Of a DNA stretch of 43,501 nucleotides, positions 33,961-43,501 are shown one piece after another. The stretch's first letter is position 1, and each line of letters opens with the position of its first letter. Source of the DNA: Hofstenia miamia (taxonomy: Eukaryota > Xenacoelomorpha > Acoela); the NCBI GenBank assembly GCA_004352715.1, contig SCFE01000022.1:812465-855965 (forward strand). The letters run 5' to 3'. The notes below the pieces were generated by a model. The model was not told where the DNA came from. It did no database searches and saw nothing but the letters and a program-made list of their open reading frames with translations. The translations under genes were made by a program, and so were the position numbers.

Positions 33961-34245
33961 AATTTAATGTGGGAAAGTAAAAAATGTAATTAATGTGGGA
34001 AAGTAAAACTAAAAAAAATGTATGGTAGTGGGAAAGTAAAACTAAAAAAAATGTAAGGTAATGTGGGAAAGTAAAACTAAAAAATGTAAGGTAATGTGGG
34101 AAAGTAAAACTAAAAAAATGTAAGGTAATGTGGGAAAGTAAAACTAAAAAAAATGTAAGGTAATTTGGGAAAGTAAAAACTAAAAAAATGTAAGGTAATG
34201 TGGGAAAGTAAAACTAAAAAAAATGTAAGGTAATGTGGGAAATTA
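33961..34245. repeat. 34-bp minisatellite, about nine units
   Basis: Nine occurrences of GTGGGAAAGTAAAACTAAAA-like sequence recur every 33-35 bases, joined by AAAATGTAAGGTAAT. Early units (33961-34025) are more diverged than later ones. The array starts 80 bases after the 1000-N gap. Confidence 0.9.
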
Positions 34246-34284
34246 GATCACATAAATAACACAAAAACTAGTAAAAGTACATTA

Positions 34285-34398
34285 TGACGTCAGTAAAACA
34301 CCCCCGGCAATATCCACGGCGTCTCAGGTCAAAGGCCACCCCTCTCGACCAATCAGAAAAAAGTGGGATGAAATGGAACCCCCCTCTCGACCAATCAG
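34285..34398 (+). promoter_or_regulatory. Cluster of promoter-like motifs (CRE, DR1-like, two CCAAT)
   Basis: The palindrome TGACGTCA (34285-34292) is a perfect CRE. AGGTCAAAGGCCA (34326-34338) is a near-perfect DR1 nuclear-receptor site. GACCAATCAG, a strong CCAAT (NF-Y) box, occurs at 34347-34356 and 34389-34398 within a 42-bp tandem duplication that also repeats CCCCTCTC. The segment is G+C richer than its surroundings. It lies just beyond the 3' end of the minus-strand LINE and beside a minisatellite, and I see no gene starting from it. Function is inferred only from motifs. Confidence 0.35.
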
Positions 34399-34426
34399 AA
34401 AAAAGTGGATGGAAACGGAACTCTCT

Positions 34427-34971
34427 TTATATTACTGCCTTGTCAAAGTACACACCAAGCAATTTGATTACAGATTGTTGTGTGATATTTTGCAACTGAG
34501 GGAAAGAGCTTTGACCAAAGTTAAGGAGAAGTTCATTCGTCTTGCTATGATTAAAATGAAGGTTCTTGGATAAAAAATGAGCCTCAAGAGAATTGATTAC
34601 AAAATTGCTTTTGTCTCCAACATCGTAAAGGCCAGGTACAATAAGAGTATTATCGTCAGCAAAAGCTAATAATGAGAAGTTTGCTGTGTCTTCTATTTGA
34701 TAGGTGTTATCGACAGCACAGTTAAAAAAAAACAGGATTACTGATGGTTCCTTGAGGAACTTCAAGTTCAATGTAACGAACTGCAGAATGTTGTCAATTT
34801 ATAGTGGTGAAGTGGCTTCTTCTGGTAAGAAAACTGGTATAACATTTCATAATATGAGGATTGATGGGAAGATTCAATCTAGATAGACCGTCAATAATTG
34901 CTGTGTGGCTAACCGTGTCGAATGCCTTAGACATGTCCAGCGTAATTAATTACTCGGCAATAGTCATGGCT
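34427..34971 (-). pseudogene. LINE reverse transcriptase relic (FADD)
   Basis: L-D-M-S-K-A-F-D-T-V-S-H (34940-34905) is RT motif A, with the catalytic aspartate. In another frame V-P-Q-G-T-I-S-N-P-V-F-F (about 34767-34730) is the next motif. F-A-D-D-N-T-L-I (34663-34640) is the catalytic box, with phenylalanine for the usual tyrosine. S-V-I-K-L-L-G-V-Y-F-D follows near the end. A stop and two frameshifts separate the motifs. The N-terminal half of the RT lies in the N gap 34972-35782. Confidence 0.75.
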
Positions 34972-36054
34972 NNNNNNNNNNNNNNNNNNNNNNNNNNNNN
35001 NNNNNNNNNNNNNNNNNNNNNNNNNNNNNNNNNNNNNNNNNNNNNNNNNNNNNNNNNNNNNNNNNNNNNNNNNNNNNNNNNNNNNNNNNNNNNNNNNNNN
35101 NNNNNNNNNNNNNNNNNNNNNNNNNNNNNNNNNNNNNNNNNNNNNNNNNNNNNNNNNNNNNNNNNNNNNNNNNNNNNNNNNNNNNNNNNNNNNNNNNNNN
35201 NNNNNNNNNNNNNNNNNNNNNNNNNNNNNNNNNNNNNNNNNNNNNNNNNNNNNNNNNNNNNNNNNNNNNNNNNNNNNNNNNNNNNNNNNNNNNNNNNNNN
35301 NNNNNNNNNNNNNNNNNNNNNNNNNNNNNNNNNNNNNNNNNNNNNNNNNNNNNNNNNNNNNNNNNNNNNNNNNNNNNNNNNNNNNNNNNNNNNNNNNNNN
35401 NNNNNNNNNNNNNNNNNNNNNNNNNNNNNNNNNNNNNNNNNNNNNNNNNNNNNNNNNNNNNNNNNNNNNNNNNNNNNNNNNNNNNNNNNNNNNNNNNNNN
35501 NNNNNNNNNNNNNNNNNNNNNNNNNNNNNNNNNNNNNNNNNNNNNNNNNNNNNNNNNNNNNNNNNNNNNNNNNNNNNNNNNNNNNNNNNNNNNNNNNNNN
35601 NNNNNNNNNNNNNNNNNNNNNNNNNNNNNNNNNNNNNNNNNNNNNNNNNNNNNNNNNNNNNNNNNNNNNNNNNNNNNNNNNNNNNNNNNNNNNNNNNNNN
35701 NNNNNNNNNNNNNNNNNNNNNNNNNNNNNNNNNNNNNNNNNNNNNNNNNNNNNNNNNNNNNNNNNNNNNNNNNNNNNNNNNNGAGTTGACTTTAGCCCAC
35801 CAATTCGTCGAACCTATTTTATCTAGATACCTGTAATTGGCCTTTATTTTTTCTCGAATTCGTTTATTGATTGATTCTGCTTCCACAAACCGGCCTCTCC
35901 TTAAAAGTTTGTTCTTCTTCTTGAGAAGAATTTTAATGACAGGGGTTANTCAGGATCTCTATCTCGTATGACCACTCTCCGAAAAAGACAGTTCTTCTCA
36001 AAGAGGAAGCAGCAATATTAATATCGGAACAGTAAAATATATTACTGAAGTTTG

Positions 36055-36844
36055 CTATTGATAGACAGTGAATTTTTGCTTACACTTCTCACATTGATCC
36101 CTGAAATAAACTGTCTGTTTGCGTTTTGGACACCAGGGCAGAGAACAGATGACAGCCCGATGATCACTGGAAACCAATGATTGATATGTGAATATTGGAG
36201 AAAGGTTTCGTGCAGAGTACCTTGTCAAGGACCCTATTACCATGTGTGAATTCAAAGTTGACCTGATAAAGGCCGCATTCTTCCATAATTTGCTCTGGTC
36301 TAAAATTGTTAAAATCGCCACAAACAACAAAACAGGAATAATTCTTAGGTGTAAGAATGTTTTCACTGGCCATGATCAAGTGCATAGTGAGGAGCTAATT
36401 ATAGTCGGAATCAGGAGGGTAGTACAATACGCAGAATAAAATTGGTAGTGAAGTGACCGTAACTTCCAAGCACAGAACCTCAAATTCAATGTAATTGGTT
36501 GGATATAGCTGCACAGGACAATAAGATTTATGTATGTAAGCACATACACCNNNNNNNNNNNNNNNNNNNNNNNNNNATGATCAAGTGCATAGTGAGGAGC
36601 TCATTATAGTCGGCATCAGGAGGGTAGTACAATACGCAGAATAAAATTGGTAGTGAAGTGACCGTAACTTCCAAGCACAGAACCTCAAATTCAATGTAAT
36701 TGGTTGGATATAGCTGCACAGGACAATAAGATTTATGTATGTAAGCACATACACCGCCACCGTAACACTTACGAGAGTTACTAGAAGATCAATCAAACCA
36801 CAACAATGTGAAGTTAGGTAGAGATAAAAACGAATCATCAACAT
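36055..36844 (-). pseudogene. LINE APE-type endonuclease relic
   Basis: Minus-strand fragments read I-E-F-E-V-L-C-L-E-V and F-C-V-L-Y-Y-P-P-D-A (about 36690-36610), then V-V-C-G-D-F-N-N-F (about 36330-36305) and S-S-D-H-R-A-V-I (about 36170-36145). These are the middle, G-D-F-N and S-D-H blocks of LINE endonucleases. The key aspartate and histidine are retained, but the blocks sit in different frames. The segment 36372-36755 is duplicated around a small gap, so part of the apparent length is an assembly effect. Confidence 0.7.
36372..36755. repeat. 179-bp duplication with two mismatches around a 26-N gap
   Basis: Bases 36372-36550 and 36577-36755 match except for two substitutions (GAGCTA/GAGCTC and TCGGAA/TCGGCA). 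Only Ns (36551-36576) lie between. This fits two allelic contig ends placed side by side. Confidence 0.9.
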
Positions 36845-36976
36845 CTTCGCATAACCAAGTTTCTGTTATAAAGCAGGCAGAAAGGGAATTTACGGATATG
36901 ACACAAGATAAATGATAGACGGCATTAAGTTTCTTTATTGACCGAGAGTTAAGCAGCATAAAAGAAAAGGGGTTGT

Positions 36977-37388
36977 CTAATCACAGGGTAGGTTTATATT
37001 CCGAAGTTTAACCTTTGACTTGTCCGTCCCACTTTGAATCAGATCATATCTCGTTTTCAGAAGCTTCTTCTCTAATTGCCTTTCCTCTTCGGTTAGTTCC
37101 TTAGATACAAACATCCTTGTATCATAGTCTTTTAGATTAGATGCTCTCGACAGCACCTTCCTCACAGACCAAATGCTCGGAAAACGGATAGTGAGGGTTC
37201 TCTTCTTTTGGTTAGCAAATTTTCCTATACGAAAACAATCCATTATTGGGATATCCTTATCACCAGTAACAAAGGAAATCACATTCTGAGCTTGTTTGAT
37301 GTCTACATCTAGGTTCTCAGGAAAAGTCTTTCGCTTTGGATTCAACAAGATTCTTTATCTCACGATTGCAGGCTTCACAAGTATTCAT
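36977..37388 (-). pseudogene. LINE ORF1-like short protein, frameshifted
   Basis: An ATG at 37388-37386 starts M-N-T-C-E-A-C-N-R-E-I-K-N-L, which runs into a stop. A one-base shift continues in the frame 37348-36977 through P-I-M-D-C-F-R-I-G-K, K-R-T-L-T-I-R-F-P and S-K-E-L-T-E-E-E-R-Q to a stop. This matches, from memory, the small protein or N-terminal domain that precedes the endonuclease in several invertebrate CR1-like LINEs and is thought to bind RNA. The C-x-x-C pair at the start may bind zinc. Confidence 0.55.
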
Positions 37389-37499
37389 ATTTGCTTATGT
37401 AGTAATAAGAGCTTTACTTATCTTTGGCATGACACAAACAACCACTTCAATCAAATTGAACAATAGGTAACAAATATATTATTCACAAAATTGAAGTTA

Positions 37500-38030
37500 A
37501 TTTACAATGTAAAAATTTTCTAACCATAGGAGTTCTGCCAGAAACCATTTTTGTAATTTTTTTAGGAGAAATGTATCAAATTTTAAATCTGTCAATATCA
37601 ACACCTAAATATGTAACATGATCAGATTGTTTTATTGGAACACTTAACAATTAATTCGATCTTATTTATTTCATTTACAGAATTGGGGGAAAATATAATT
37701 TTTATTTGATTGGATGAGAAATACCTAGAAAGATTTTCAATATCACTTTGTAGATTTTTTGTGGCCCCAAATGCATCATTATCTGTATTTATGAGGCAAG
37801 AATCATTAGCAAATTGACATATTTAACTATGTTTTACATGATTAATTATTTAATTTAGATATATTGCAAATACAATTGGCCCTACTACTGTGCCTTGAGG
37901 CACTCGATCGGTTTTAATATAATCAGATTTCATATTATTCATTAAAACACGCCGTTTTCTATTTTCTAAAAAACGTGAATCACTTGAAAAAAATGTTTTT
38001 GTAAATCTAATGTGGGTTTTAAAATGAAGG
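37500..38030 (-). pseudogene. Second minus-strand LINE RT relic
   Basis: On the minus strand, R-V-P-Q-G-T-V-V-G-P-I-V-F-A-I-Y-L (about 37900-37850) is the RT motif before the catalytic box. The box itself is degraded to F-A-N-D-S (near 37815), where F/Y-A-D-D is required, so it is catalytically dead. H-V-T-Y-L-G-V-D-I-D (near 37620-37590) is the post-catalytic block. The endonuclease and motif A are absent, which indicates 5' truncation. It lies upstream of the other minus-strand LINE and is a separate insertion. Confidence 0.7.
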
Positions 38031-39578
38031 TCACATTTTTTGCCATGATTACAATTGATTAGAAATTAATCGTTCAAAAATTTTGTGTGTATTGAAATGT
38101 GCCTATAACTAAAGGGATATTTTCACTCTTTGTAACACAGTTTTTTAAGCAATGTGAGAATGTCTTAGAAGATGCATTGGTTAAAGGCAATGAGGGGATA
38201 TTACTTAATTCGCTTAATCATTCTTTGTTACTTTGAGGATTTAGTAGCTAATAATAAATCTCAAGTCAAAATAGGTTGCACTAATATTTCGATTTTCTGT
38301 ACATTATATATTTGATCCAGGATAAAAAACTGAAATTTATGAATTATTTATGCATAATATTTCAAATTTGTTAAGGATTCTGGTGCAAATTTACATATTT
38401 ATCTGTTATCCCATTAATTTTTATGATGATATTTCAGACCAAAAGTTCAATTTCGATTTTTGTGATATTTTCGTTAAAAGTTGGTGATGATACAAACATT
38501 CCAATTCGATTGTTTACGTTTTTCATGTTTCCTATTTTATGCACATAAGCATGTTGTCAATTTTAATTGAAGCAGCACATTAAAATGGTATTTGTTATTT
38601 AATGTTCACTTGTTACAAAATCTTTTGAATTCTGTAATATTTCAAAATGTAAAAACTGCAATCCACATTTTGTTGCTTGTGGACCAGTTTATAAATTCAA
38701 ACCAATTTACAAAATTTCACAAATTATCACTCGTTTGAAAGCCTCAAGAGCTATGCTTTATTTGAAAACTATTGTTAAAGTTGTCAGTAATGTTGTATGT
38801 CAAATAGAATCAACAGCCTACCACATACCTTGAAAAGAAATGGCTACCTTGCCGCCCTTTAAGTAGTCTCGCTGTAAAAAGACCTTTCTAAATGCTATAT
38901 TGAGTTAGAGCAAAATATTATTGGCAAGCAAACCTTGAACTACTTTATTAATTGGGAATGCTACATGATTTAAACCATTTACAAGATTGTTTTTTATTGC
39001 AAATATATACATGTAACAAAGTGGTTCAAAAACAGGTTCGCATATACATTTGACTGATGAAAATGTACAAAACTTTGGGATTCCTAATGATCTAAATCTG
39101 ATTTAATCAAGAAAGTAAAATATTTTGAATTAAGTTATTGAACAAGCCTGAAAAACGAATATATTAACCTTATTCGACTTGCACACCTCCAGTATAACTC
39201 TGGATATAATTATTATATTAAAGGAAACTGCATAAATATTTGCTAAAATCCGATGTGGTTAATGCTTAAGTTCAAAGATCAATAAACTTGGAATTCCTAG
39301 CCCCGTATTTTCGTGATAAATACAAAGGTGTTCATTGTACTACCCAATGACTGACGAAGACAACTTCGATTTAAATTCATTTAAAATATTTCAGGAATAA
39401 ACTTAATGTTTTTTGTTTACCGTAATCTTTATGATCAGCTGAAAAACATTTTGAGAAAATCCTATACTTAAAAACTAAATAAGAATTATGTAAAAATAAA
39501 TTACTTTACAATATATAATTTACAAATCTATAAAAATGACAAACTTGCATGTTTAAGCTAGAGGCCCTTTTGAGAATG
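38031..39578. other. No gene recognised
   Basis: AT-rich sequence with only short frames. The last part (39400-39578) would be the 3' untranslated and flanking region of the ZW10-like gene on the minus strand. I see no further repeats. Confidence 0.4.
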
Positions 39579-40196
39579 TCAATTTATAAGTTCCAGTAGC
39601 ACATCTCGGTCATAGCTGTTTTCTAAAACTGCAGACATGAATGCAATCAACTGCTCAGAAGTAAAAAACTGTGAAAGATCCCCTCTGCCACTCTTCCAAT
39701 ATGCGCGTATTTTGTTTAGATTTGCAGACACAATCAGATCCAAAGAATTCAGGTTATTTATTGCTTTAGAAAACTGTTGATTTGCATGCAGTTTTTGGTT
39801 TGGTATTAACTGTGGGATATCATCTCGTATTAAAGAGATAAATGATGAAATATACAACCTGGAGCGAGGACAAAAGGAGTGACAAGCTATCAAACAAGCA
39901 GTAAAAGTGGAAAGCAAATGCTGCAAAAGTGAACTAATTGAACTGTTAAGTACATCGTGACTTAAAATAGGAGAAAAGATTAACGAGAGTTGCTTAATTA
40001 TTTCGAGGGCATCATGAAGCGACTGTTCAATTTTAACAAAACTCTCCTTTATTTGGAAATAACAGGCTGCAGAATCTTTGAATATTTTTGATATTCTTTC
40101 TTTGTGAATTTCGATCAGCTCATTCAGAATATTGGACGCGGAAGATAAATAATTAGGAATCATATCAATAAAACTCATTGACTTTATAGAGAACAT
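39579..40196 (-). CDS. ZW10: ZW10-like protein, C-terminal (last) exon
   Basis: The 205-residue frame matches in layout the C-terminal region of ZW10, a roughly 750-780-residue protein. ZW10 acts in the RZZ complex at kinetochores and, with RINT1 and NBAS, in Golgi-to-ER tethering. The start resembles the F-V-D-L-V-P block (here S-F-I-D-M-I-P). The end has W-K-S-G-R-G-D-L-S-Q-F-F then a helix ending N-S-Y-D-R-D-V-L-L, in place of the family's W-A-D-G-K-G-P-L and N-T-E-R-R. The frame is uninterrupted and mostly helical. Immediately upstream on the minus strand, TTTTCTTTAG is a good splice acceptor, so this is an exon and the leading methionine is probably internal. No upstream exons are recognised before the right edge. 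The assignment is by eye and could be wrong for a ZW10 relative. Confidence 0.6.
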   Translation of the reverse strand: MFSIKSMSFIDMIPNYLSSASNILNELIEIHKERISKIFKDSAACYFQIKESFVKIEQSLHDALEIIKQLSLIFSPILSHDVLNSSISSLLQHLLSTFTACLIACHSFCPRSRLYISSFISLIRDDIPQLIPNQKLHANQQFSKAINNLNSLDLIVSANLNKIRAYWKSGRGDLSQFFTSEQLIAFMSAVLENSYDRDVLLELIN

Positions 40197-41939
40197 CTAA
40201 AGAAAATAGCGTAATATTAACCATTCATAATGTGTACTACAACTCATATATATCATATGCATGCTAGAACGTACTTTAATATAAAATTCAAAAGAAATTT
40301 TCTCAAAACAATTAGCACCGGCATATGCTATTATATATATAAATTTAGTTTATTCTAAATGTTGTGTACAAATTCACTCAGAGGATTTTAAACTAGTAAG
40401 AGTGCAAGTTTGTGAAAATCCTATTACATCGCTAATTTTGATGTAAATTTAATCAATGCAATGTGATTTTATATATATATATATATATATTTAAAATTGT
40501 TTGTCATTTATATTAACATTTGCCATTTGATCAAAAACTAGTAGGGTCTTACAACTAGACTATCATAAAAATTATGAAAAATGTCGTTACAGTCATTTTT
40601 ACATTCTAACAGATATCCAGATAGTGAGATCTATATTTAGAATTTTCAAATGTGTGTATATATATATATATATATATATTTAAAATTGTTTGTCATTTAT
40701 ATTAACATTTGCCAGTTGATCAAAAACTAGTAGGGTCTTACAACTAGACTATCATAAAAATTATGAAAAATGTCGTTACAGTCATTTTTACATTCTAACA
40801 GATATCCAGATAGTGAGATCTATATTTAGAATTTTCAAATGTGTGTTGGTGTGTTGGTGCTGATATTCATATACTGCAGCCCTGACTCTGTGAAATGTAA
40901 CAGTTTCAATACTCTGTAAGAGCGTTTGGTAGGGTGGTGGCCAATGATAAACTTTCAAAAATGCGTGCATATAACTTGAAAAATAATGAAAGTATGACTT
41001 TAGGAGTTTGTCTTGCTAATATTTTAGGAAAAGTAAGAAATATCAGTGTCGGGGTTAAATAATATTTAAAATTAGAGCTATAAAATAATTTATTAAAGGT
41101 GGTGATGAGGAAGGCGGGATAAGGTTAAGGAGAGATAGGGCTAAAATTGCCCCCAAGCTACCCACCAATTAGTAAGATGCTTCACTCTGCCCCACCTCAT
41201 ATCAATTGAATAAGAACATGTCTGCAATGGATACACTGTGTATTTCATAGCTAATGTCCAAAAAATATTCTCAAAAGTAATTCACTTTTTAAATGAGTAT
41301 ACATAAATATTGAAATTTCACCCTTCTTGAAAGGCAAAGTTAATGCAATAGCTATACTTTCAAGGGATAGAAAGGCATTTTAAACCCTTTTAATATAGCT
41401 TCGATGTGAACATAGAAGTAATTATTACTAATTTTTTCATAAGTGTTGCAAGTGTATTATACAAAATTTATACAAAAAAGGTTCGAGCCATCTTGAATTA
41501 GAAGAGTTCTGTATGTTAGTGTTCTCAAATTTATTAAATGCAATTGAAAAATAGTTGAATTTTTTAATAATCTGTTGCGAAGCGGAAATTGTTCGAAATC
41601 GAATCTCATATCTATCCCTAAATATGGAATAAATCAACATAAATGTGAAATATTTTGTCACTAACTCCATGGGTAAAAACTATTTAGAAATTATCAGTAG
41701 GATTTTCAAAGTTCTTTAATAAATTACAATCCAATATAACCACCACTGATGATATTTAATAGAATTTCTTGTTACATTGTTATTACATCAAATATTTCGA
41801 AGTTTAAAACGTTAAATTGAATTTTTGTCAGTTCTTTGCTATAAATTCTTTTCATTGGCTTAGCTGATTTCTTCTAATTTGATTGGATGTGAATATATTA
41901 TAAGCAAGAACATAATTTCAAGATAGTATTTTGAAAGAA
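40197..41939. other. Putative intron/intergenic region with a 189-bp tandem duplication
   Basis: It holds the tandem repeat 40491-40846 and TA arrays at 40471-40490 and 40658-40679. I cannot identify further ZW10 exons. A possible splice acceptor (CTCTTACAG) with a short following frame lies near 40910 on the minus strand but does not match the family. Confidence 0.4.
40491..40846. repeat. Recent 189-bp-period tandem duplication
   Basis: Bases 40491-40657 and 40680-40846 (167 bp each) are identical except CCATTTGAT versus CCAGTTGAT. A TA array precedes each copy, so the unit includes the microsatellite. Confidence 0.9.
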
Positions 41940-42884
41940 ATGGCGAACACTACACTATCCGAAAGATCATCTACACCTATATATCAGAGTGTTATGGCAA
42001 TAGTAACAATGATAATGGGCCTCCTATTAAACTCTTTCATTCTAATGACGTTTTGCTTTTCAAAGACTTTCAGAAAGAACTACAGCAATTTACTTTTCAG
42101 CAGTTTAGCCTTTTGCGATACAGTGACACTAATTCTATACATTTATCGATTCGCAATTGAAGAACTTCTGCCAGCTCCAACAGGTACATTTGGAGCATAC
42201 TACTGTGTTCTAGTTAGCACAGGCTATATAATGTGGGCTATGATTTATAACTCGGTTTGTCATGTTCTCCTAATTACCATTGACCGGTACATATGTGTAT
42301 TCTTTCCAATTTTTTATAATGTACTAGTGAAAAATTCCGTATGGCGCAAATGCTCAATTTTAGCAGTATACCTAACAGGTTTTCCTTCGGTTTATCCTTA
42401 CCTCTATTTCTCAGCATATGATCATCAGACTGAGAAATGTGTAGTCGTTTTTTATGAACAGTCAAAGCTTTTTTGGAAAGGCCTCGTCTGGGGCTTTACT
42501 CCAACTGTAGTCATTCTCCCCTTTGTAGTTATGTATTTACTCTATGGCAAGATACTCTTGTTCATTTTGACTAGACAGACGACATCTTCCGATTCTCAAA
42601 AAGGCGCGAATCGCAAGATCACCAAGCTCTGTTTACTTCTGATGCTTGAATTTACGTTCTGTACTGCTCCAGATTTTGGTATTAGTGTTGTGCACTTCGT
42701 TGATGTGGCCTACAATTTAAACATAAACTTAAGATTTGACTCTTTTCCTGCAATTATAGGCATTCAAATGTTATATTCGTCATCAGCACTAAACCCTTTA
42801 ATATATACTCTGCAAAGTAGTAGCTTTAAGAATCACTTTAAGAATGATGTCCTTAAAAAATTCAAATCCCTCCTATCAGCATAA
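41940..42884 (+). CDS. Class A (rhodopsin-like) G-protein-coupled receptor, intact single exon
   Basis: A 314-residue seven-helix receptor at the plasma membrane. I start at ATG 41940 because an in-frame TAA lies at 41913-41915 and no ATG intervenes. Asn3 (N-T-T) is a possible glycosylation site. Class A marks: Asn31 in helix 1, L-A-F-C-D with Asp60 in helix 2, Cys89 and Cys167 for the helix 3-loop 2 disulfide, D-R-Y at 115-117, Pro194 in helix 5, N-P-L-I-Y at 285-289, then a short helix 8 and tail. Odd points: helix 4 lacks its central tryptophan, and helix 6 has C-T-A-P (241-244) where C-W-x-P is usual. The short third loop (about 210-225) suits a peptide or orphan receptor. The ligand cannot be assigned. 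Single-exon receptors of this size are common in invertebrate lineage-specific expansions. Confidence 0.92.
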   Translation: MANTTLSERSSTPIYQSVMAIVTMIMGLLLNSFILMTFCFSKTFRKNYSNLLFSSLAFCDTVTLILYIYRFAIEELLPAPTGTFGAYYCVLVSTGYIMWAMIYNSVCHVLLITIDRYICVFFPIFYNVLVKNSVWRKCSILAVYLTGFPSVYPYLYFSAYDHQTEKCVVVFYEQSKLFWKGLVWGFTPTVVILPFVVMYLLYGKILLFILTRQTTSSDSQKGANRKITKLCLLLMLEFTFCTAPDFGISVVHFVDVAYNLNINLRFDSFPAIIGIQMLYSSSALNPLIYTLQSSSFKNHFKNDVLKKFKSLLSA

Positions 42885-43501
42885 ACCGATGTATCTGTCA
42901 ACACTCCATATTATAATGCATAAAATTCAATTTTAGTAATATTGAATTTTTCCCAAATGAAGTTCATAAACCCAAAATGTTCTTGATTTTTATTTTTCTA
43001 AACAATTTTGTAATTGATTCATTCAATCAAGTACTATATCTATGGTTGTCTATTAATATTTCAGTTTTTATCTCCACGTTCATTACCTTACACTAAATTT
43101 TTTCTTTGTAGCTAAGATATACTGAACATGAAAAGTTTTTGCAGAGTTGTATCTAGTTATGACAAAATTTATTCGTACATAATGAAATCAATTACACCAA
43201 CTTAAAAGGCAATAGGGAAGTTTCCATTAGTGCAAATGCGATACATTCTTTTTGAAAATTTATTACAACCTTTGTTAGCATGAAAAATTTTATGATATCT
43301 TGGATAAACTTCATTAACTGAATACATTTATATAATATTGATTATATATAGTGTGTGTATATATACCAATATATATTGACCTAAAATTACTCTAAATATT
43401 CGGTGCAAATAATTTACGCGCAAAAACAAATTTAAGAAATCTAATTGAAAAAGTGTTTTCCTCTAAATGGGGACTTTTGTTTAGCACTATATATATATAT
43501 A
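42885..43501. other. GPCR 3' flank, nothing further recognised
   Basis: AT-rich sequence with a TA array at the very end (43488-43501). No clear AATAAA signal lies close after the stop. Confidence 0.4.

Larger units (their letters stand above)
34427..37388 (-). mobile_element. Minus-strand LINE relic (ORF1-like, EN, RT)
   Basis: Read on the minus strand, the copy carries in order a short ORF1-like frame (37388-36977), an APE endonuclease in fragments (about 36840-36055), a linker with N-K-R-I-R-E-K-I and S-T-N-W-W-A-K-V (about 35870-35785), an 811-N gap (34972-35782), and the RT (34971-34427). The gap 36551-36576 with its 179-bp flanking duplication falls in the endonuclease. Many frameshifts are present. 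Confidence 0.8.

Noticed and set aside
34861-35886. Open frames of about 320 codons on both strands
   Set aside because: They span the 811-N gap. The minus-strand ends belong to the LINE, but the frame itself is not evidence of a gene.
39347-39400. Short plus-strand frame starting M-T-D-E-D-N-F-D
   Set aside because: It has only 17 codons before a stop and no splice donor supporting continuation.
40788-40970. Possible extra ZW10 exon on the minus strand after CTCTTACAG
   Set aside because: The translation does not resemble ZW10, no convincing donor follows, and part of it lies in the tandem duplication.
1-43501. CRISPR arrays, operons, bacterial genes
   Set aside because: The sequence has eukaryotic retroelements, a splice-site-bounded exon and a GPCR; all short-period arrays are microsatellites or minisatellites without spacers.

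Overview
The window is an AT-rich (visibly about 70% A+T), repeat-dominated piece of a metazoan genome with several assembly gaps. The evidence for an animal is a class A seven-transmembrane receptor, a ZW10-like exon with a splice acceptor, and a dense mix of LINE, Penelope-like, Tc1/mariner and hAT elements. The repeat mix and a relic of a multicopy protein family that I recall from cnidarians, molluscs and ticks suggest an aquatic invertebrate. A cnidarian is my first guess but it is not proven. No prokaryotic features, CRISPR arrays, operons or tRNA genes were seen.

Layout. 1-692: the 3' half of a LINE reverse transcriptase, running in from the left edge. 693-3164: AT-rich, no gene seen. 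3165-7620: a decayed copy of an unknown multicopy protein (about 3438-4860) joined directly to a 5'-truncated Jockey/I-like LINE (zinc knuckles, APE endonuclease, RT, TTTAC tail). 7690-10240: probable hAT relic with a small foldback element. 11803-12502: nested DNA elements, a 33-bp minisatellite interrupted by a TA-flanked MITE. 13110-13385: a repeat with tRNA-like Pol III boxes. 13995-15470: MITE copy 1, then a Penelope-like RT with a hammerhead-like motif. 17896-18402: MITE. 20357-20566: foldback MITE. 21692-22513: a hAT-like element carrying a nested Penelope fragment with a second hammerhead-like motif. 25716-26562: mariner relic. 26892-27318: MITE copy 2. 27370-27985: third Penelope fragment. 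28080-29041: Tc1-like relic. 29081-29334, 30335-31315 and 31981-32216: further DNA elements. 33961-34420: minisatellite plus a promoter-like cluster. 34427-37388: minus-strand LINE with EN and RT. 37500-38030: another RT relic.

Only two features look like host genes: the last exon of a ZW10-like gene (39579-40196, minus) and an apparently intact single-exon GPCR (41940-42884, plus). They are divergently oriented and I see no functional link between them. Everything else recognisable is transposon-derived. The points most worth a second look are the hammerhead-ribozyme-like motifs following three Penelope copies, the nested insertions with clean target-site duplications, and a composite promoter-like cluster at 34285-34398.
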